Positions 19,108-27,731 of a stretch of DNA of 64,000 nt are shown piece after piece. Made by a program: the position numbers and the translations under genes. Where the stretch lies: contig NZ_VSLG01000006.1 of NCBI RefSeq assembly GCF_008919445.1, forward strand, positions 109,419-173,418. Reading direction: 5' to 3'. Source of the DNA: Serinicoccus kebangsaanensis. GTDB taxonomy: Bacteria > Actinomycetota > Actinomycetes > Actinomycetales > Dermatophilaceae. The notes beneath the pieces were generated by a model that did not search any database, had not been told where the DNA came from, and saw nothing but the letters and a program-made list of their open reading frames with translations. The stretch's first letter is position 1. The number at the start of each line of letters is the position of its first letter.

Positions 19108-20040
19108 TCATGCGTCGGCGACGTCTGCCTTCGCCTGCTCCAGCCGGGCCACCAGGGCCTCGGCCTCGCCCACCCTGGCGCCTCCCCAGGCGACCGCGTC
19201 CTCGACCCGCGCGAGCAGGCCGGCGGCCGTGAGCGGGTCGAACACGTCGATCGAACCGGCCGGGAAGTCGGTGAGGTCGGGCACGTCGAAGGCTGGCAGC
19301 TGGGTCTGCGCCAGCTCGTCCCGCAGCTGGCCGGCGACCTCGTCCGCCGCGGCCACCCCGCGCCGCACCTCCCGCAGCCCGTCGAACCAGTAGAGGCTCC
19401 CGTGCGGGTCCATGGCGCCCACCGAGGCCTCGACACCGGCGGCGACCACCGGCAGCCGCCGGTTCACCCGCTCCAGCTCCTCGACCAGCTGCCGAGCCAC
19501 GGGGAGCACCGCCTCGAACTCGGCCCGTTGCGCGATGGCGCGCTGCCGGCGCTCGGCCCAGCCGAGCACCTCCTCCACCCCCTCCTCCGCCCCTGCCGCG
19601 TCGGCCGGCGCCCCACCGAGATGGTCCCGCGCCCGGGCCGCGAGGACGAGGTCGCTCAGCGCCTCCTGGTAGGCCGTCTCCGGGTCGCCCAGCAGCGCCA
19701 GGTCGCCGTCCAGCCGGTCGGCCTCGACGGCGAGGGTGCTCAGCCGGGCTCGGATCTCCTCCACCCTGACCTCGGCCTCCTCCGCCTCGGCGAACTCGCG
19801 GACCCGCCGCTCGTCCAGCGTCCCGTCGAGCGTCGCCAGCATCCGGCGCACCCCTCTGCGGTCCAGCCGGTCGACGTCGGCCTGCTCGGCGGCATACGCC
19901 CGCTCCCGCTCCACCAGCAGGGCACGGTCCCGGTCGATCCGCGGCTGCAGCAGATCCCGGGACAGCCGGAGCCGACGCCAGCGAGCCCGCTCGTGCTCCA
20001 GCTCGAGCACCCGCTCACGCAGCTGCCCGAGGTCGGTCAT
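19108..20040 (-). CDS. Hypothetical coiled-coil protein
   Basis: A 310-residue, mostly helical protein of unknown function. It is dominated by Arg/Glu-rich heptad-like segments (LRERVLELEHERARWRRLRL, then FAEAEEAEVRVEEIRARLSTL), which suggests long coiled coils. A short more ordered region (MDPHGSLYWFDGLREVRRG, about residue 212) breaks them. No signal peptide or membrane segment is present, so it is probably cytoplasmic. Its ATG overlaps the stop of the upstream membrane-protein gene as ATGA, indicating coupled translation and a shared job. Confidence 0.65.
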   Translation of the reverse strand: MTDLGQLRERVLELEHERARWRRLRLSRDLLQPRIDRDRALLVERERAYAAEQADVDRLDRRGVRRMLATLDGTLDERRVREFAEAEEAEVRVEEIRARLSTLAVEADRLDGDLALLGDPETAYQEALSDLVLAARARDHLGGAPADAAGAEEGVEEVLGWAERRQRAIAQRAEFEAVLPVARQLVEELERVNRRLPVVAAGVEASVGAMDPHGSLYWFDGLREVRRGVAAADEVAGQLRDELAQTQLPAFDVPDLTDFPAGSIDVFDPLTAAGLLARVEDAVAWGGARVGEAEALVARLEQAKADVADA

Positions 20041-20435
20041 GCGTCCTGGGCCGCCACCGGGCGCACGCCCGCCAGCTGGCGGGCCGCGAGGAGGCAGAGG
20101 ACGCCGCCGAAGGCGCTGAGCACCAGCCCCGGTCCGGGCATCCAGCCCTGCAGCCCCACCAGGCTGAGCATGTAGACCACCTGCCACACCGGCAGGCCGA
20201 GCGCGACCAGGCCGCAGAGGACCGACTGCACCACGATCACGGTGCGCAGCCGGTGCGCCGGGACGAGGCCGCCGGCGAGCGCGAGGAGCCCGGCGTAGAA
20301 GACCCACAGGCCCGCTCCGACGGCGCCGCTCATCGAGCCCAGGTGGGTGTAGACCCAGGGCAGGAATCCCCCCAGGGCCATCATCCCGGCGGCGATGAGC
20401 AGCCTGCCCTGTCCCGGGGCTCGTCGGGAACGCAT
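20037..20435 (-). CDS. Small four-helix membrane protein
   Basis: A 132-residue protein with about four predicted transmembrane helices (LLIAAGMMALGGFLPWV, then GLWVFYAGLLALAGGLV, then TVIVVQSVLCGLVALGL, then PGLVLSAFGGVLCLLAA). No family is recognised. It begins at an ATG 6 nt after TACAGT, a leaderless start. It is translationally coupled by an ATGA overlap to the downstream coiled-coil gene, so the pair may form a membrane-anchored complex. Confidence 0.68.
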   Translation of the reverse strand: MRSRRAPGQGRLLIAAGMMALGGFLPWVYTHLGSMSGAVGAGLWVFYAGLLALAGGLVPAHRLRTVIVVQSVLCGLVALGLPVWQVVYMLSLVGLQGWMPGPGLVLSAFGGVLCLLAARQLAGVRPVAAQDA

Positions 20436-20441
20436 GCGGGC

Positions 20442-20447
20442 ACTGTA
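20442..20447 (-). promoter_or_regulatory. -10 element of leaderless membrane-protein gene
   Basis: On the minus strand TACAGT within GGCATACAGT lies 6 nt before the ATG at 20,435. Confidence 0.6.
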
Positions 20448-20655
20448 TGCCACCGCGCGACCGCACTCCCCCGCTCGCGCGCCGCACCCGGACGGACCAC
20501 CCGGCCGTGCCCACCACTCGTCGTGGGCGTGGTGCCGCTCGGCGCAGCGGCACCACCGTTCGGCGCACCACGCCGCCGCCGTGCTTGCCCGTGCGTCAGC
20601 ACCTCCGGTTGCGTTGGCTGCTGACCGCATACGTCCCGCAGAGCAAGGAGGCTCC

Positions 20656-20943
20656 ATGCTTGACGTCGATCAACGACGTGAGTACTGGCGGCGCAACGTC
20701 CGCCTGATGTCGGTCCTGCTGGTGATCTGGGCCCTGGTGTCCTTCGGCGCCGGCATCCTCTTCGTCGACCAGCTGAACGACCTCCCGTTCGACATCTTCG
20801 GCATACCCGTGGGCTTCTGGTTCGCGCAGCAGGGCTCGATCATCATCTTCGTCCTGCTCATCGCCTTCTACGTGTGGCGGATGGACAAGCTGGACGCCGA
20901 GTTCGGCATCACCGAGTACGAGCAGGAGGTGCATCACCGGTGA
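20656..20943 (+). CDS. DUF4212 small subunit of a sodium:solute symporter
   Basis: A 95-residue protein with two transmembrane helices (LMSVLLVIWALVSFGAGILF and GSIIIFVLLIAFYVW) between charged ends. YWRRNVRLMSVLLVIWALVSFG and FGIPVGFWFAQQGSII are the DUF4212 signature. Members are always encoded beside a VC_2705-type sodium/solute symporter and are thought to be its small subunit. A ribosome binding site (AAGGAGG) precedes the ATG. The stop overlaps the next start as GTGA. Confidence 0.9.
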   Translation: MLDVDQRREYWRRNVRLMSVLLVIWALVSFGAGILFVDQLNDLPFDIFGIPVGFWFAQQGSIIIFVLLIAFYVWRMDKLDAEFGITEYEQEVHHR

Positions 20944-22682
20944 GCACCATCCAGGCCTGGACCCTCGTCTTCGTCATCCTCACCTTCGGCTTCTACATCT
21001 GGATCGCCTACCGCAGCCGGGTGTCCGACACGGCCGGCTTCTACGTCGCCGGCGGTGGCATCCCCGCCCCGGCCAACGGTGCCGCGGTCGCGGCGGACTG
21101 GATGAGCGCGGCCTCGTTCATCTCGATGGCCGGTCTCATCGCCTTCAGCCAGAACGGCTACGCCGGATCCGTCTTCCTCATGGGCTGGACCGGCGGCTAC
21201 GTCCTGCTCGCGCTGCTGCTGGCCCCCTACCTGCGCAAGTTCGGCAAGTACACCGTGCCGGACTTCGTCGGAGACCGCTACAACGAGACCGCGCGCCTGG
21301 TGTCCGTGGTGTGCGCCCTCGTCGTGTCCTTCGTCTACGTCGCCGGGCAGATGTCCGGCGTCGGCGTGGTCTTCCAGCGGTTCCTCGGCGTCGACCGGAC
21401 CTGGGGCGTCATCATCGGCATGGCGATCGTCTTCGTCTACGCCGTGCTCGGCGGCATGAAGGGCATCACCTGGACCCAGGTGGCGCAGTATGCCGTGCTG
21501 ATCGTCGCCTACCTCATCCCCGCGGTGGCGATCTCCCTGCAGCTGGCCGGGAACCCCTTCCCCCCGATCGGCTTCGGCTCCATCCTGGACGAGCTCAACG
21601 GGCTGCAGCAGGATCTCGGGCTGGCGGCATACACCGAGGCGTTCACCCAGACGTCGATGGTGAACATGATCCTCATCACGGCGGCGCTGATGTTCGGCAC
21701 GGCCGGGTTGCCGCACGTGATCGTCCGGTTCTACACGGCCAAGTCGGTCCGCGCGGCGCGCTACTCGGCGCTGTGGGCGCTGTTCTTCATCTCGCTGCTC
21801 TACACCACCGCCCCGGCGGTCGGTGCGTTCAGCAAGTACAACGTGCTCACCCAGATCCCGGGGTCGGGGATCAACGACACCCCGCAGTGGTTCAACACCT
21901 GGCGCGACGTCGGCCTGATCACGACCGAGGACCTCAACGGCAACGGCGTGATCGACGTCGCGGGGGCGATCGGCGAGGGCACCGAGCTCGCGATCAACAA
22001 CGACATCGTGGTGCTGGCCGCGCCGGAGATCGCCGGCCTCCCCGCCCCGATCGTCGGACTGGTCGCCGCCGGTGGCCTGGCCGCGGCGCTGTCCACCGCG
22101 TCCGGCCTGCTGCTGGTGATCTCCAGCTCGGTGGCCAACGACCTCTACTGGAAGAAGGTCAACCCCAAGGCCACGGACGCCCAGCAGCTGCGGGTCGGGC
22201 GGATCGCCATGGCGGCCGCCATCCTCGTGGCCGGCTACCTCGGCATCAACCCGCCCGGGTTCGTCGCCGAGGTGGTGGCGCTCGCCTTCGGCCTCGCTGC
22301 GGCGTCCTTCTTCCCGATCCTGGTGCTCGGGATCTTCTGGAAGAAGGCGACGGCCGGCGGTGCCGCGGCCGGTATGGCGGTGGGACTGGGCGTGACCCTG
22401 CTCTACCAGCTGTGGACGTTGCCGACGTTCTTCGGCAACGAGCCCATCTGGGAGATCCCCGCCACCGGGATCGGCACGATCGGCATGATCCTCAACTTCA
22501 TCACCGTCATCATCGTCTCGCAGTTCACCAAGGAGCCCAGCGAGCTGATGCAGCAGGTGGTCGAGGACGTGCGCTACCCGGGCCGGTCCGAGCTGGTCAC
22601 CGCGCACGCGGAGGGACACATGTCGGAGTATGCCGAGGAGCACCACCTCGACGACTCCTCGGAGCGGGGTGAGCGCGGCTGA
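20940..22682 (+). CDS. Sodium:solute symporter, VC_2705/ActP-like
   Basis: A 580-residue secondary transporter with about 13 membrane segments. Family features are visible: GFYVAGGGIPAPANGAAVAADWMSAASFISMAGL near the N-terminus, the GTAGLPHVIVRFYT motif and the LSTASGLLLVISSSVANDLYWK segment around residue 390. Relatives take up acetate or other short monocarboxylates using sodium. A large insert (QIPGSGINDTPQWFNTW to NNDIVVLAAPEIAG) sits in a loop near residues 300-360, as is normal for this subfamily. GTG at 20,940 overlaps the preceding stop. Confidence 0.92.
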   Translation: MSTIQAWTLVFVILTFGFYIWIAYRSRVSDTAGFYVAGGGIPAPANGAAVAADWMSAASFISMAGLIAFSQNGYAGSVFLMGWTGGYVLLALLLAPYLRKFGKYTVPDFVGDRYNETARLVSVVCALVVSFVYVAGQMSGVGVVFQRFLGVDRTWGVIIGMAIVFVYAVLGGMKGITWTQVAQYAVLIVAYLIPAVAISLQLAGNPFPPIGFGSILDELNGLQQDLGLAAYTEAFTQTSMVNMILITAALMFGTAGLPHVIVRFYTAKSVRAARYSALWALFFISLLYTTAPAVGAFSKYNVLTQIPGSGINDTPQWFNTWRDVGLITTEDLNGNGVIDVAGAIGEGTELAINNDIVVLAAPEIAGLPAPIVGLVAAGGLAAALSTASGLLLVISSSVANDLYWKKVNPKATDAQQLRVGRIAMAAAILVAGYLGINPPGFVAEVVALAFGLAAASFFPILVLGIFWKKATAGGAAAGMAVGLGVTLLYQLWTLPTFFGNEPIWEIPATGIGTIGMILNFITVIIVSQFTKEPSELMQQVVEDVRYPGRSELVTAHAEGHMSEYAEEHHLDDSSERGERG

Positions 22683-22705
22683 CGGGCAACATCCGGTAAC
22701 GCTCC

Positions 22706-22769
22706 CGACCGACCGCACGGTTTGCGCGCAAACCGTGCGGCCGGTCGTCGCAAACCGTGCGGTCGGTCG
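22706..22769. repeat. Three copies of a 21-bp repeat forming alternative hairpins
   Basis: Unit CGCAAACCGTGCGGTCGGTCG occurs inverted at 22,706-22,726, direct with one mismatch at 22,727-22,747, and direct and perfect at 22,749-22,769. The first copy can pair with either of the others. It starts 24 nt after the symporter stop, so it may act as its transcript end. Confidence 0.8.
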
Positions 22770-22858
22770 CTGAAGACCAGGCGGGCCGTAGGGAACCGGA
22801 CCGGGTGACGTGACGTCAGATCCCTGTTCGACCACCTCCGCCCACCCAGGAGTTCGCC

Positions 22859-24838
22859 ATGACACCGTCGTCAGGCCGCCGCACCACCCTTCTCGCCTCC
22901 CTGGTCGCCGTGCCGCTCGCGCTCGGCGCGTGCACCCCCGCGGACATCGTCTCGCCCCCGAGCGCGGGCGCCGCCGAGCTCACCGACTTCGGGTCGTGCG
23001 ACGAGCTGCTGGACTACTTCAAGGAGCACGCCCTCGAGCGGGTCGGGCCGTGGGGGTTCGGCGCCGGATCCGGCTGGGCCATGGCCGACGACATGGCCGA
23101 GGAGGACTCCGCGGCCGGGGCCGCGGACGGCGCGACCGCGGCCTCCGGATCCGGTGAGGCAGGCACCGACTTCTCCGGCACCAACAACCAGGAGGAGGGC
23201 GTCGAGGAGCCGGACATCATCCAGACCGACGGGGAGATCGTGGTCACCGCACGCGACGGTGAGCTCGTCGTCGTCGACGTGGCGACCTCGTCCAGGATCG
23301 GGAGCCTGCGGCTGCCCGGACGCGACAGGGGGTCCGAGGCCGAGCTGCTCCTGGACCGGGAGAACGACCGCGTCCTGGTCCTCACCCGCGAGTGGAGCGG
23401 CGGGATCTCGCCCCTGCCCTCGCCCAGCGGCCTGAGTGCATACCCCGCCTTCGAGGCCAGCCGGACGGTGGTGACCCTGGTGGACATCTCCGACCCGAGC
23501 TCACCGACCGCCGGGGGCACGCTCCGCCTGGAGGGCGACTACCGCTCCGCCCGGATGCACGACGGCACGGCGCGGGTGGTGATGGTCACGCCGCCCCCGG
23601 GCCTGGCCTTCGTCCAGCCGCGCAACGGCTCGCTCGTCGCCGAGGACGAGGCGGAGCAGGAGAACCGGGAGATCATCTCCGCCTCCACCCTGGACGACTG
23701 GCTGCCCCACCTGCAGACCATCCAGGGCACCCGCTCCGAGGGCACCGACCTCGCCGTGCCGTGCGAGGACATCGCCCGGCCGCCCGAGTTCTCCGGCCTG
23801 TCCACCATGTCCGTGCTGACCTTCGACCTGGACGACTCCGGGGCGCAGCTCGACCTCACCTCCGCCGCGGGCGTCGTCGCCTCCGGCTCCACCGTGTATG
23901 CCTCCACCGACCGGCTGGTGGTGGCCACCTCCCCCTGGGAGGCGTGGGCCCTCTTCGACGGTGCCGACGCCGCCGTGCTGCCCCGCGGCGGCACGGCGCA
24001 GAGCACGGCGCTGCACACCTTCGACCTCACCGACCCGAGCTCGACCGCGTACCTCGCCTCCGGCTCCGTCGACGGCCGGCTCCTCAACCAGTTCAGCCTG
24101 GACGAGCAGGACGGGGTCATCCGGGTCGCCACCACGACGGACCGGCAGGGCAGCACCCCGTCCAGCAGCTCCCTCGTGGTGCTCGCGGAGGAAGGCAGAC
24201 GGCTGGTGGAGCAGGGTCGCGTCGACGGCCTCGGGGAGACCGAGCAGATCTACTCCGTCCGTTACCTCTCGCCCGACACCGCCGCGGTGGTCACCTTCCG
24301 CCAGACCGACCCGCTCTACCTCGTCGACACCTCCGACCCCACGGCCCCGGAGGTCACCGGCGAGCTGAAGATCCCCGGCTACTCGGCATACCTCCACCCG
24401 ATCGGCGAGGACCTGCTGCTCGGGGTGGGCCAGGACGCCACCGACGAGGGCCGGACCACCGGGCTGCAGGTCTCGCTCTTCGACATCTCCGACCCGGCGG
24501 CGCCGACCCAGGTCGCCAAGCAGACCTGGAAGGACCACTACTCCGACGTCGAGTACGACCACCGCGCCTTCACCTGGTGGCCGCAGACGGGGCAGCTCTT
24601 CCTGCCATCCAACGCCTGGACGGAGAAGTCCGAGTGGAGCGGCGTGGTCTCGGCCCGGGTCGAGGGCACCTCGCTGAGCCAGGGGCCCCGGCTCCAGCTG
24701 GGCGGCAGCTCGGCCTCCGGCTGGGACTGGGCGCGTCGCACCCTGGTCATCGGCGACCAGCTCTGGGTGCTCGGCGAGAGCTCGCTGCACGTCACCGACC
24801 TCGCCACGCTGGAGGAGCAGGGCACCGTCGACCTGTGA
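22859..24838 (+). CDS. Beta-propeller-domain lipoprotein
   Basis: A 659-residue secreted lipoprotein (lipobox LGAC, Cys25). After an acidic Ala/Ser-rich linker, the region from TNNQEEGVEEPDIIQTDGE matches the actinobacterial/archaeal secreted beta-propeller family (PF09826 type), with repeated blades such as VVTLVDISDPSSPTAGGTLRL, VYASTDRLVVATSPWEAW, LYLVDTSDPTAPEVTGELK and QVSLFDISDPAAPTQVAKQ. The role is unknown; such propellers usually bind proteins or polymers at the cell surface. CCAGGAG precedes the ATG. It is probably monocistronic, between two palindromic repeat regions. Confidence 0.85.
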   Translation: MTPSSGRRTTLLASLVAVPLALGACTPADIVSPPSAGAAELTDFGSCDELLDYFKEHALERVGPWGFGAGSGWAMADDMAEEDSAAGAADGATAASGSGEAGTDFSGTNNQEEGVEEPDIIQTDGEIVVTARDGELVVVDVATSSRIGSLRLPGRDRGSEAELLLDRENDRVLVLTREWSGGISPLPSPSGLSAYPAFEASRTVVTLVDISDPSSPTAGGTLRLEGDYRSARMHDGTARVVMVTPPPGLAFVQPRNGSLVAEDEAEQENREIISASTLDDWLPHLQTIQGTRSEGTDLAVPCEDIARPPEFSGLSTMSVLTFDLDDSGAQLDLTSAAGVVASGSTVYASTDRLVVATSPWEAWALFDGADAAVLPRGGTAQSTALHTFDLTDPSSTAYLASGSVDGRLLNQFSLDEQDGVIRVATTTDRQGSTPSSSSLVVLAEEGRRLVEQGRVDGLGETEQIYSVRYLSPDTAAVVTFRQTDPLYLVDTSDPTAPEVTGELKIPGYSAYLHPIGEDLLLGVGQDATDEGRTTGLQVSLFDISDPAAPTQVAKQTWKDHYSDVEYDHRAFTWWPQTGQLFLPSNAWTEKSEWSGVVSARVEGTSLSQGPRLQLGGSSASGWDWARRTLVIGDQLWVLGESSLHVTDLATLEEQGTVDL

Positions 24839-24896
24839 CCCCCGGCCCGGCCGCGGCCGCGGACCTGTGACCCGCCTCCCCTCCCCCGGCGGACCC

Positions 24897-24962
24897 TGGT
24901 GCAGGAACGGTGTGTCACATCGGTCGCTCTGGCGACGGATGTGACACACCGTTCCTGCACCA
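24897..24962. repeat. Long palindrome, copy A
   Basis: 31-bp arms (24,897-24,927 and 24,932-24,962; start TGGTGCAGGAACGG) with one mismatch and a 4-nt loop TCTG. Nearly identical to copy B at 25,991-26,056, the two flanking one broken gene. No T-tract follows. Confidence 0.88.
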
Positions 24963-25019
24963 CCATCCATATCCACAGGCCCACAGCGCGCCCCTCGGTT
25001 TCCGGGCAGGCTGGTCGTC

Positions 25020-25987
25020 ATGTCGGACGCCGTCGCCTTCCCCGCGATCCCGGGTCAGCGCGGGCTCGCGACCTACCGCCAGCTCCGCGTGGCCGGGTGG
25101 ACCGAGGCCGAGGTCCGTCACCGACGATCACGGGTCTGGGCCACGCCCTACCCCGGCGTGGTGTCACCCCACCGAGGGCCGGTGACGGGGAGCGATCTGC
25201 TGGTGGCCATCGCGCTCTGGGCGGGTGAGCGAGCCGTGCTCCCCGGCCTGGTGGGGCTCAGCAAGCACGGGGTGACGGTCCCCGGCCGAGGGTCGCCACC
25301 TTCCTCGTCCCGAGCGGGTCCCGGGCTCGCGAGAACGGCGAGGCCCGGACGATCCGGACGACGCGTATGCCGCCGGTCGCCCGCCGCGACGGCCCCCTTG
25401 CCGTGGCGCCCGCCTCCCGCTCGCTCGTCGACGCCGCCTGTCTGGAGGACGTAGGCCCGCACAACCTCGAGGCGCTGGCCATCACCGTGCTGCAGCGGGG
25501 CCTGTGCCCCGTGGAGGCCCTCGACGCCGAGCTGTGGCAGCGCCCTCAGCCCCGTGTGCAGCCCCTCCGCACCGGTCTGGCTGCCTTCGCCGGGGGCGCG
25601 TGGTCCCGCCCGGAGGCCGTGCTGCGCGCGTTGTGGGACGTCCGGCCCGACCTGCCACCGTTGGTCACGAACCGCGGTCTGGTCCATCGACCCACCGGCC
25701 GCTTCCTGGGCTGCCCGGACGGGTGGCTGCCCACGCTCGGTGTCGCCATCCAGGTGCACTCCCGGCAGTTCCACCAGGGGATCGACGACCAGGGTGGTGA
25801 CCGCTGGGCCGAGACGGTGGAGAAGGACTCCGCCCTCGTGAGTGTCGGGGCCCGGGTCATCGGCGTCTCGCCGTGGACCCTGCACGCCCGCCCGCAACGC
25901 TTCGTCAACCGGATCACCGAGCTGGTGGCCCTCGGCCCGGCCTCACCCATGCCGGACCTCCGCCTCGTCGACCCACCGCGCAGGTGA
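25020..25987 (+). pseudogene. Frameshifted AbiEi/DUF559-type protein gene
   Basis: Two overlapping frames make one gene. The first (from ATG 25,020) gives LATYRQLRVAGWTEAEVRHR, then YPGVVSPHRG, then LLVAIALWAGERAVLPGL, an N-terminal winged-helix/DUF4095-like start. Near 25,262-25,292 the homology moves to the -1 frame (RVATFLVPSGSRAR), continuing with LVDAACLEDV, LQVHSRQFHQG-like and DRWAETVEKDSALVSVGARVIGVSPWTL, the restriction-endonuclease-like C-terminal fold. A single-base deletion explains the switch. Such proteins are common, highly variable accessory genes in Micrococcales, related in architecture to AbiEi antitoxin-like proteins. A sequencing error cannot be excluded. Palindromes A and B flank it. 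Confidence 0.72.
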
Positions 25988-25990
25988 CCC

Positions 25991-26056
25991 TGGTGCAGGA
26001 ACGGTGTGTCACATCGGTCGCCAGAGCGACGGATGTGACACACCGTTTCTGCACCA
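25991..26056. repeat. Long palindrome, copy B
   Basis: 31-bp arms (25,991-26,021 and 26,026-26,056) with two mismatches and loop CAGA, the reverse complement of the loop in copy A. Similarity with copy A extends a few bases beyond both ends (ACCC before, CCATC after). It begins 4 nt after the pseudogene stop. Confidence 0.88.
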
Positions 26057-26392
26057 CCATCGGGTTCTACGCAGAGCCAGCGGCGAGAGGTGCCCTCCCG
26101 GAATGTTGCTGCTGAACCGAAGGATCGCAACCAGAAGCAGAGCACGCCGCAGATGCTGCGGAAACGGGTCGCGCAGGCATGCTCGGAGCGCATTGACTTC
26201 GCCCCGATCGCACTGCTAGAACTCTTCCCATGACGAGCCACTCCCGCCGAATGCGCAGCTGCTGAGCCCACCCCTCGCAGCCGATGCGCAGCCGACGCGA
26301 CCCTCGCTCGACGCCATCCCCTCCCGCTGCTGAGGCGGGCTCAGCAGAGTGATCGACCACCCTGCACCCACCTTCAGCGAATCGAGACCCCG
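26057..26392 (+). promoter_or_regulatory. Noncoding leader of metYX with alternative RNA hairpins
   Basis: I find no gene here. The distal part (26,057-26,215) has noticeably more A/T than its surroundings and no recognisable features. The proximal part contains segment A CTGCTGAGCCC (26,259-26,269), segment B CTGCTGAG (26,327-26,334) and segment C GGGCTCAGCAG (26,337-26,347). C pairs perfectly with A (11 bp) or with B (8 bp, 5-nt loop), so the two folds exclude each other. The repeated ATGCGCAGC at 26,251 and 26,284 adds structure. I could not match any known SAM riboswitch consensus. A regulatory RNA for methionine genes is inferred from position. Confidence 0.5.
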
Positions 26393-27730
26393 ATGGCGAC
26401 GTACACCGACTTCACCACCCGGCAGATCCACGCCGGCCAGACCCCCGACTCCCAGACCCGCGCGCGAGCCCTGCCGATCTACCAGACCACGTCCTACGTC
26501 TTCGAGGACGCGGACCAGGCGGCCGACCGCTTCGCCCTGGCGGAGCTGGGCCCCATCTACACCCGGATCACCAACCCCACCCAGGAGACCGTCGAAAACC
26601 GCATCGCCGACCTCGAGGGCGGTGTCGGCGCGCTCCTCGTCGCGTCCGGGTCGTCCGCCGTGACGCTGGCGATCCTCAACATCGCCGGGGCGGGCGACCA
26701 CATCGTCTCCTCCCCCAGCCTCTACGGCGGCACGCAGAACCTCTTCGCCCACACGCTGCCCAAGCTCGGCATCGAGGTCACCTTCGTCGCCGACCCCACC
26801 GACCCGCAGTCGTGGCGGGACGCGGCCCGGCCCGAGACCAAGGCCTTCTTCGGCGAGACCATCGCCAACCCCAGCAGCGACGTCCTCGACACCCGCGCGG
26901 TGGCCGACGTCGCGCACGAGGCCGGGGTGCCGCTCATCGTCGACAACACCGTCGCCACCCCCTACCTCTCCCGCCCGATCGAGCACGGCGCCGACGTGGT
27001 CGTGCACTCGGCCACGAAGTACCTCGGCGGCCACGGCACCGCGATCGCCGGCGTCATCGTCGACGCCGGACGCTTCGACTACGGCGCAGCGCCGGACCGG
27101 TTCCCCGAGTTCTCCCGGCCCGACCCGAGCTACCACGGACTGGTGTATGCCGAGGCGCTCGGCGAGGGCGGCGTCCTCGGGGCCAACGTCTCCTACATCA
27201 TCAAGGCCAGGGTGCAGCTGCTGCGCGACCTCGGCCCGGCGGTCTCGCCGTTCAACGCCTTCCTCATCGCCCAGGGCCTGGAGACGCTGTCGCTGCGGAT
27301 CGAGCGGCACGTCGCCAACGCCCAGCAGGTGGCCTCCTGGCTGGCCGGCCACGACCAGGTCCGGTCGGTCTCCTACGCCGGGCTCCCGGACCACCCGTCG
27401 CACGCGCGGGCACAGGCATACCTGCCCGGCGGTGCCGGAGCGGTGCTCGCCTTCGAGATCGACGGCGGCGCCGAGGCGGGCCGGGCCTTCGTCTCGGCGC
27501 TCGAGCTGCACAGCCACGTCGCCAACATCGGCGACGTCCGCTCCCTGGTGATCCACCCCGCGAGCACCACCCACTCCCAGCTCACCCCCGAGGCGCAGCG
27601 CGCGGCCGGCGTCACGCCGGGACTGGTCCGGCTCTCGGTGGGGATCGAGGGGGTCGAGGACATCCTGGCCGACCTCGAGCGCGGCTTCACCGCGGCGGCA
27701 GCGGTCCGGCGTGGCAGCGAGGCGGCCTGA
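26393..27730 (+). CDS. metY: O-acetylhomoserine sulfhydrylase
   Basis: A 445-residue PLP enzyme of the Cys/Met metabolism family that makes homocysteine from O-acetylhomoserine and sulfide. Features are [31 protein letters not shown] at the N-terminus, [34 protein letters not shown] and the PLP-lysine motif [13 protein letters not shown] (about residues 202-214), with [16 protein letters not shown] ([12 protein letters not shown]) and [15 protein letters not shown] near the C-terminus. Length is usual for MetY and longer than MetB/MetC. It is followed immediately by metX. No good ribosome binding site is visible, consistent with control in the long leader. Confidence 0.95.
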   Translation: MATYTDFTTRQIHAGQTPDSQTRARALPIYQTTSYVFEDADQAADRFALAELGPIYTRITNPTQETVENRIADLEGGVGALLVASGSSAVTLAILNIAGAGDHIVSSPSLYGGTQNLFAHTLPKLGIEVTFVADPTDPQSWRDAARPETKAFFGETIANPSSDVLDTRAVADVAHEAGVPLIVDNTVATPYLSRPIEHGADVVVHSATKYLGGHGTAIAGVIVDAGRFDYGAAPDRFPEFSRPDPSYHGLVYAEALGEGGVLGANVSYIIKARVQLLRDLGPAVSPFNAFLIAQGLETLSLRIERHVANAQQVASWLAGHDQVRSVSYAGLPDHPSHARAQAYLPGGAGAVLAFEIDGGAEAGRAFVSALELHSHVANIGDVRSLVIHPASTTHSQLTPEAQRAAGVTPGLVRLSVGIEGVEDILADLERGFTAAAAVRRGSEAA

Positions 27731-27731
27731 G

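Noticed and set aside
20934..22865. A 643-codon minus-strand frame opposite the symporter
   Set aside because: Composition is His/Asp/Gly/Arg shadow-like; the symporter on the plus strand has clear homology.
26057..26392. A known SAM riboswitch
   Set aside because: I compared the leader with the remembered SAM-I, SAM-II and SAM-IV core motifs and found no match; only the alternative hairpins are reported.
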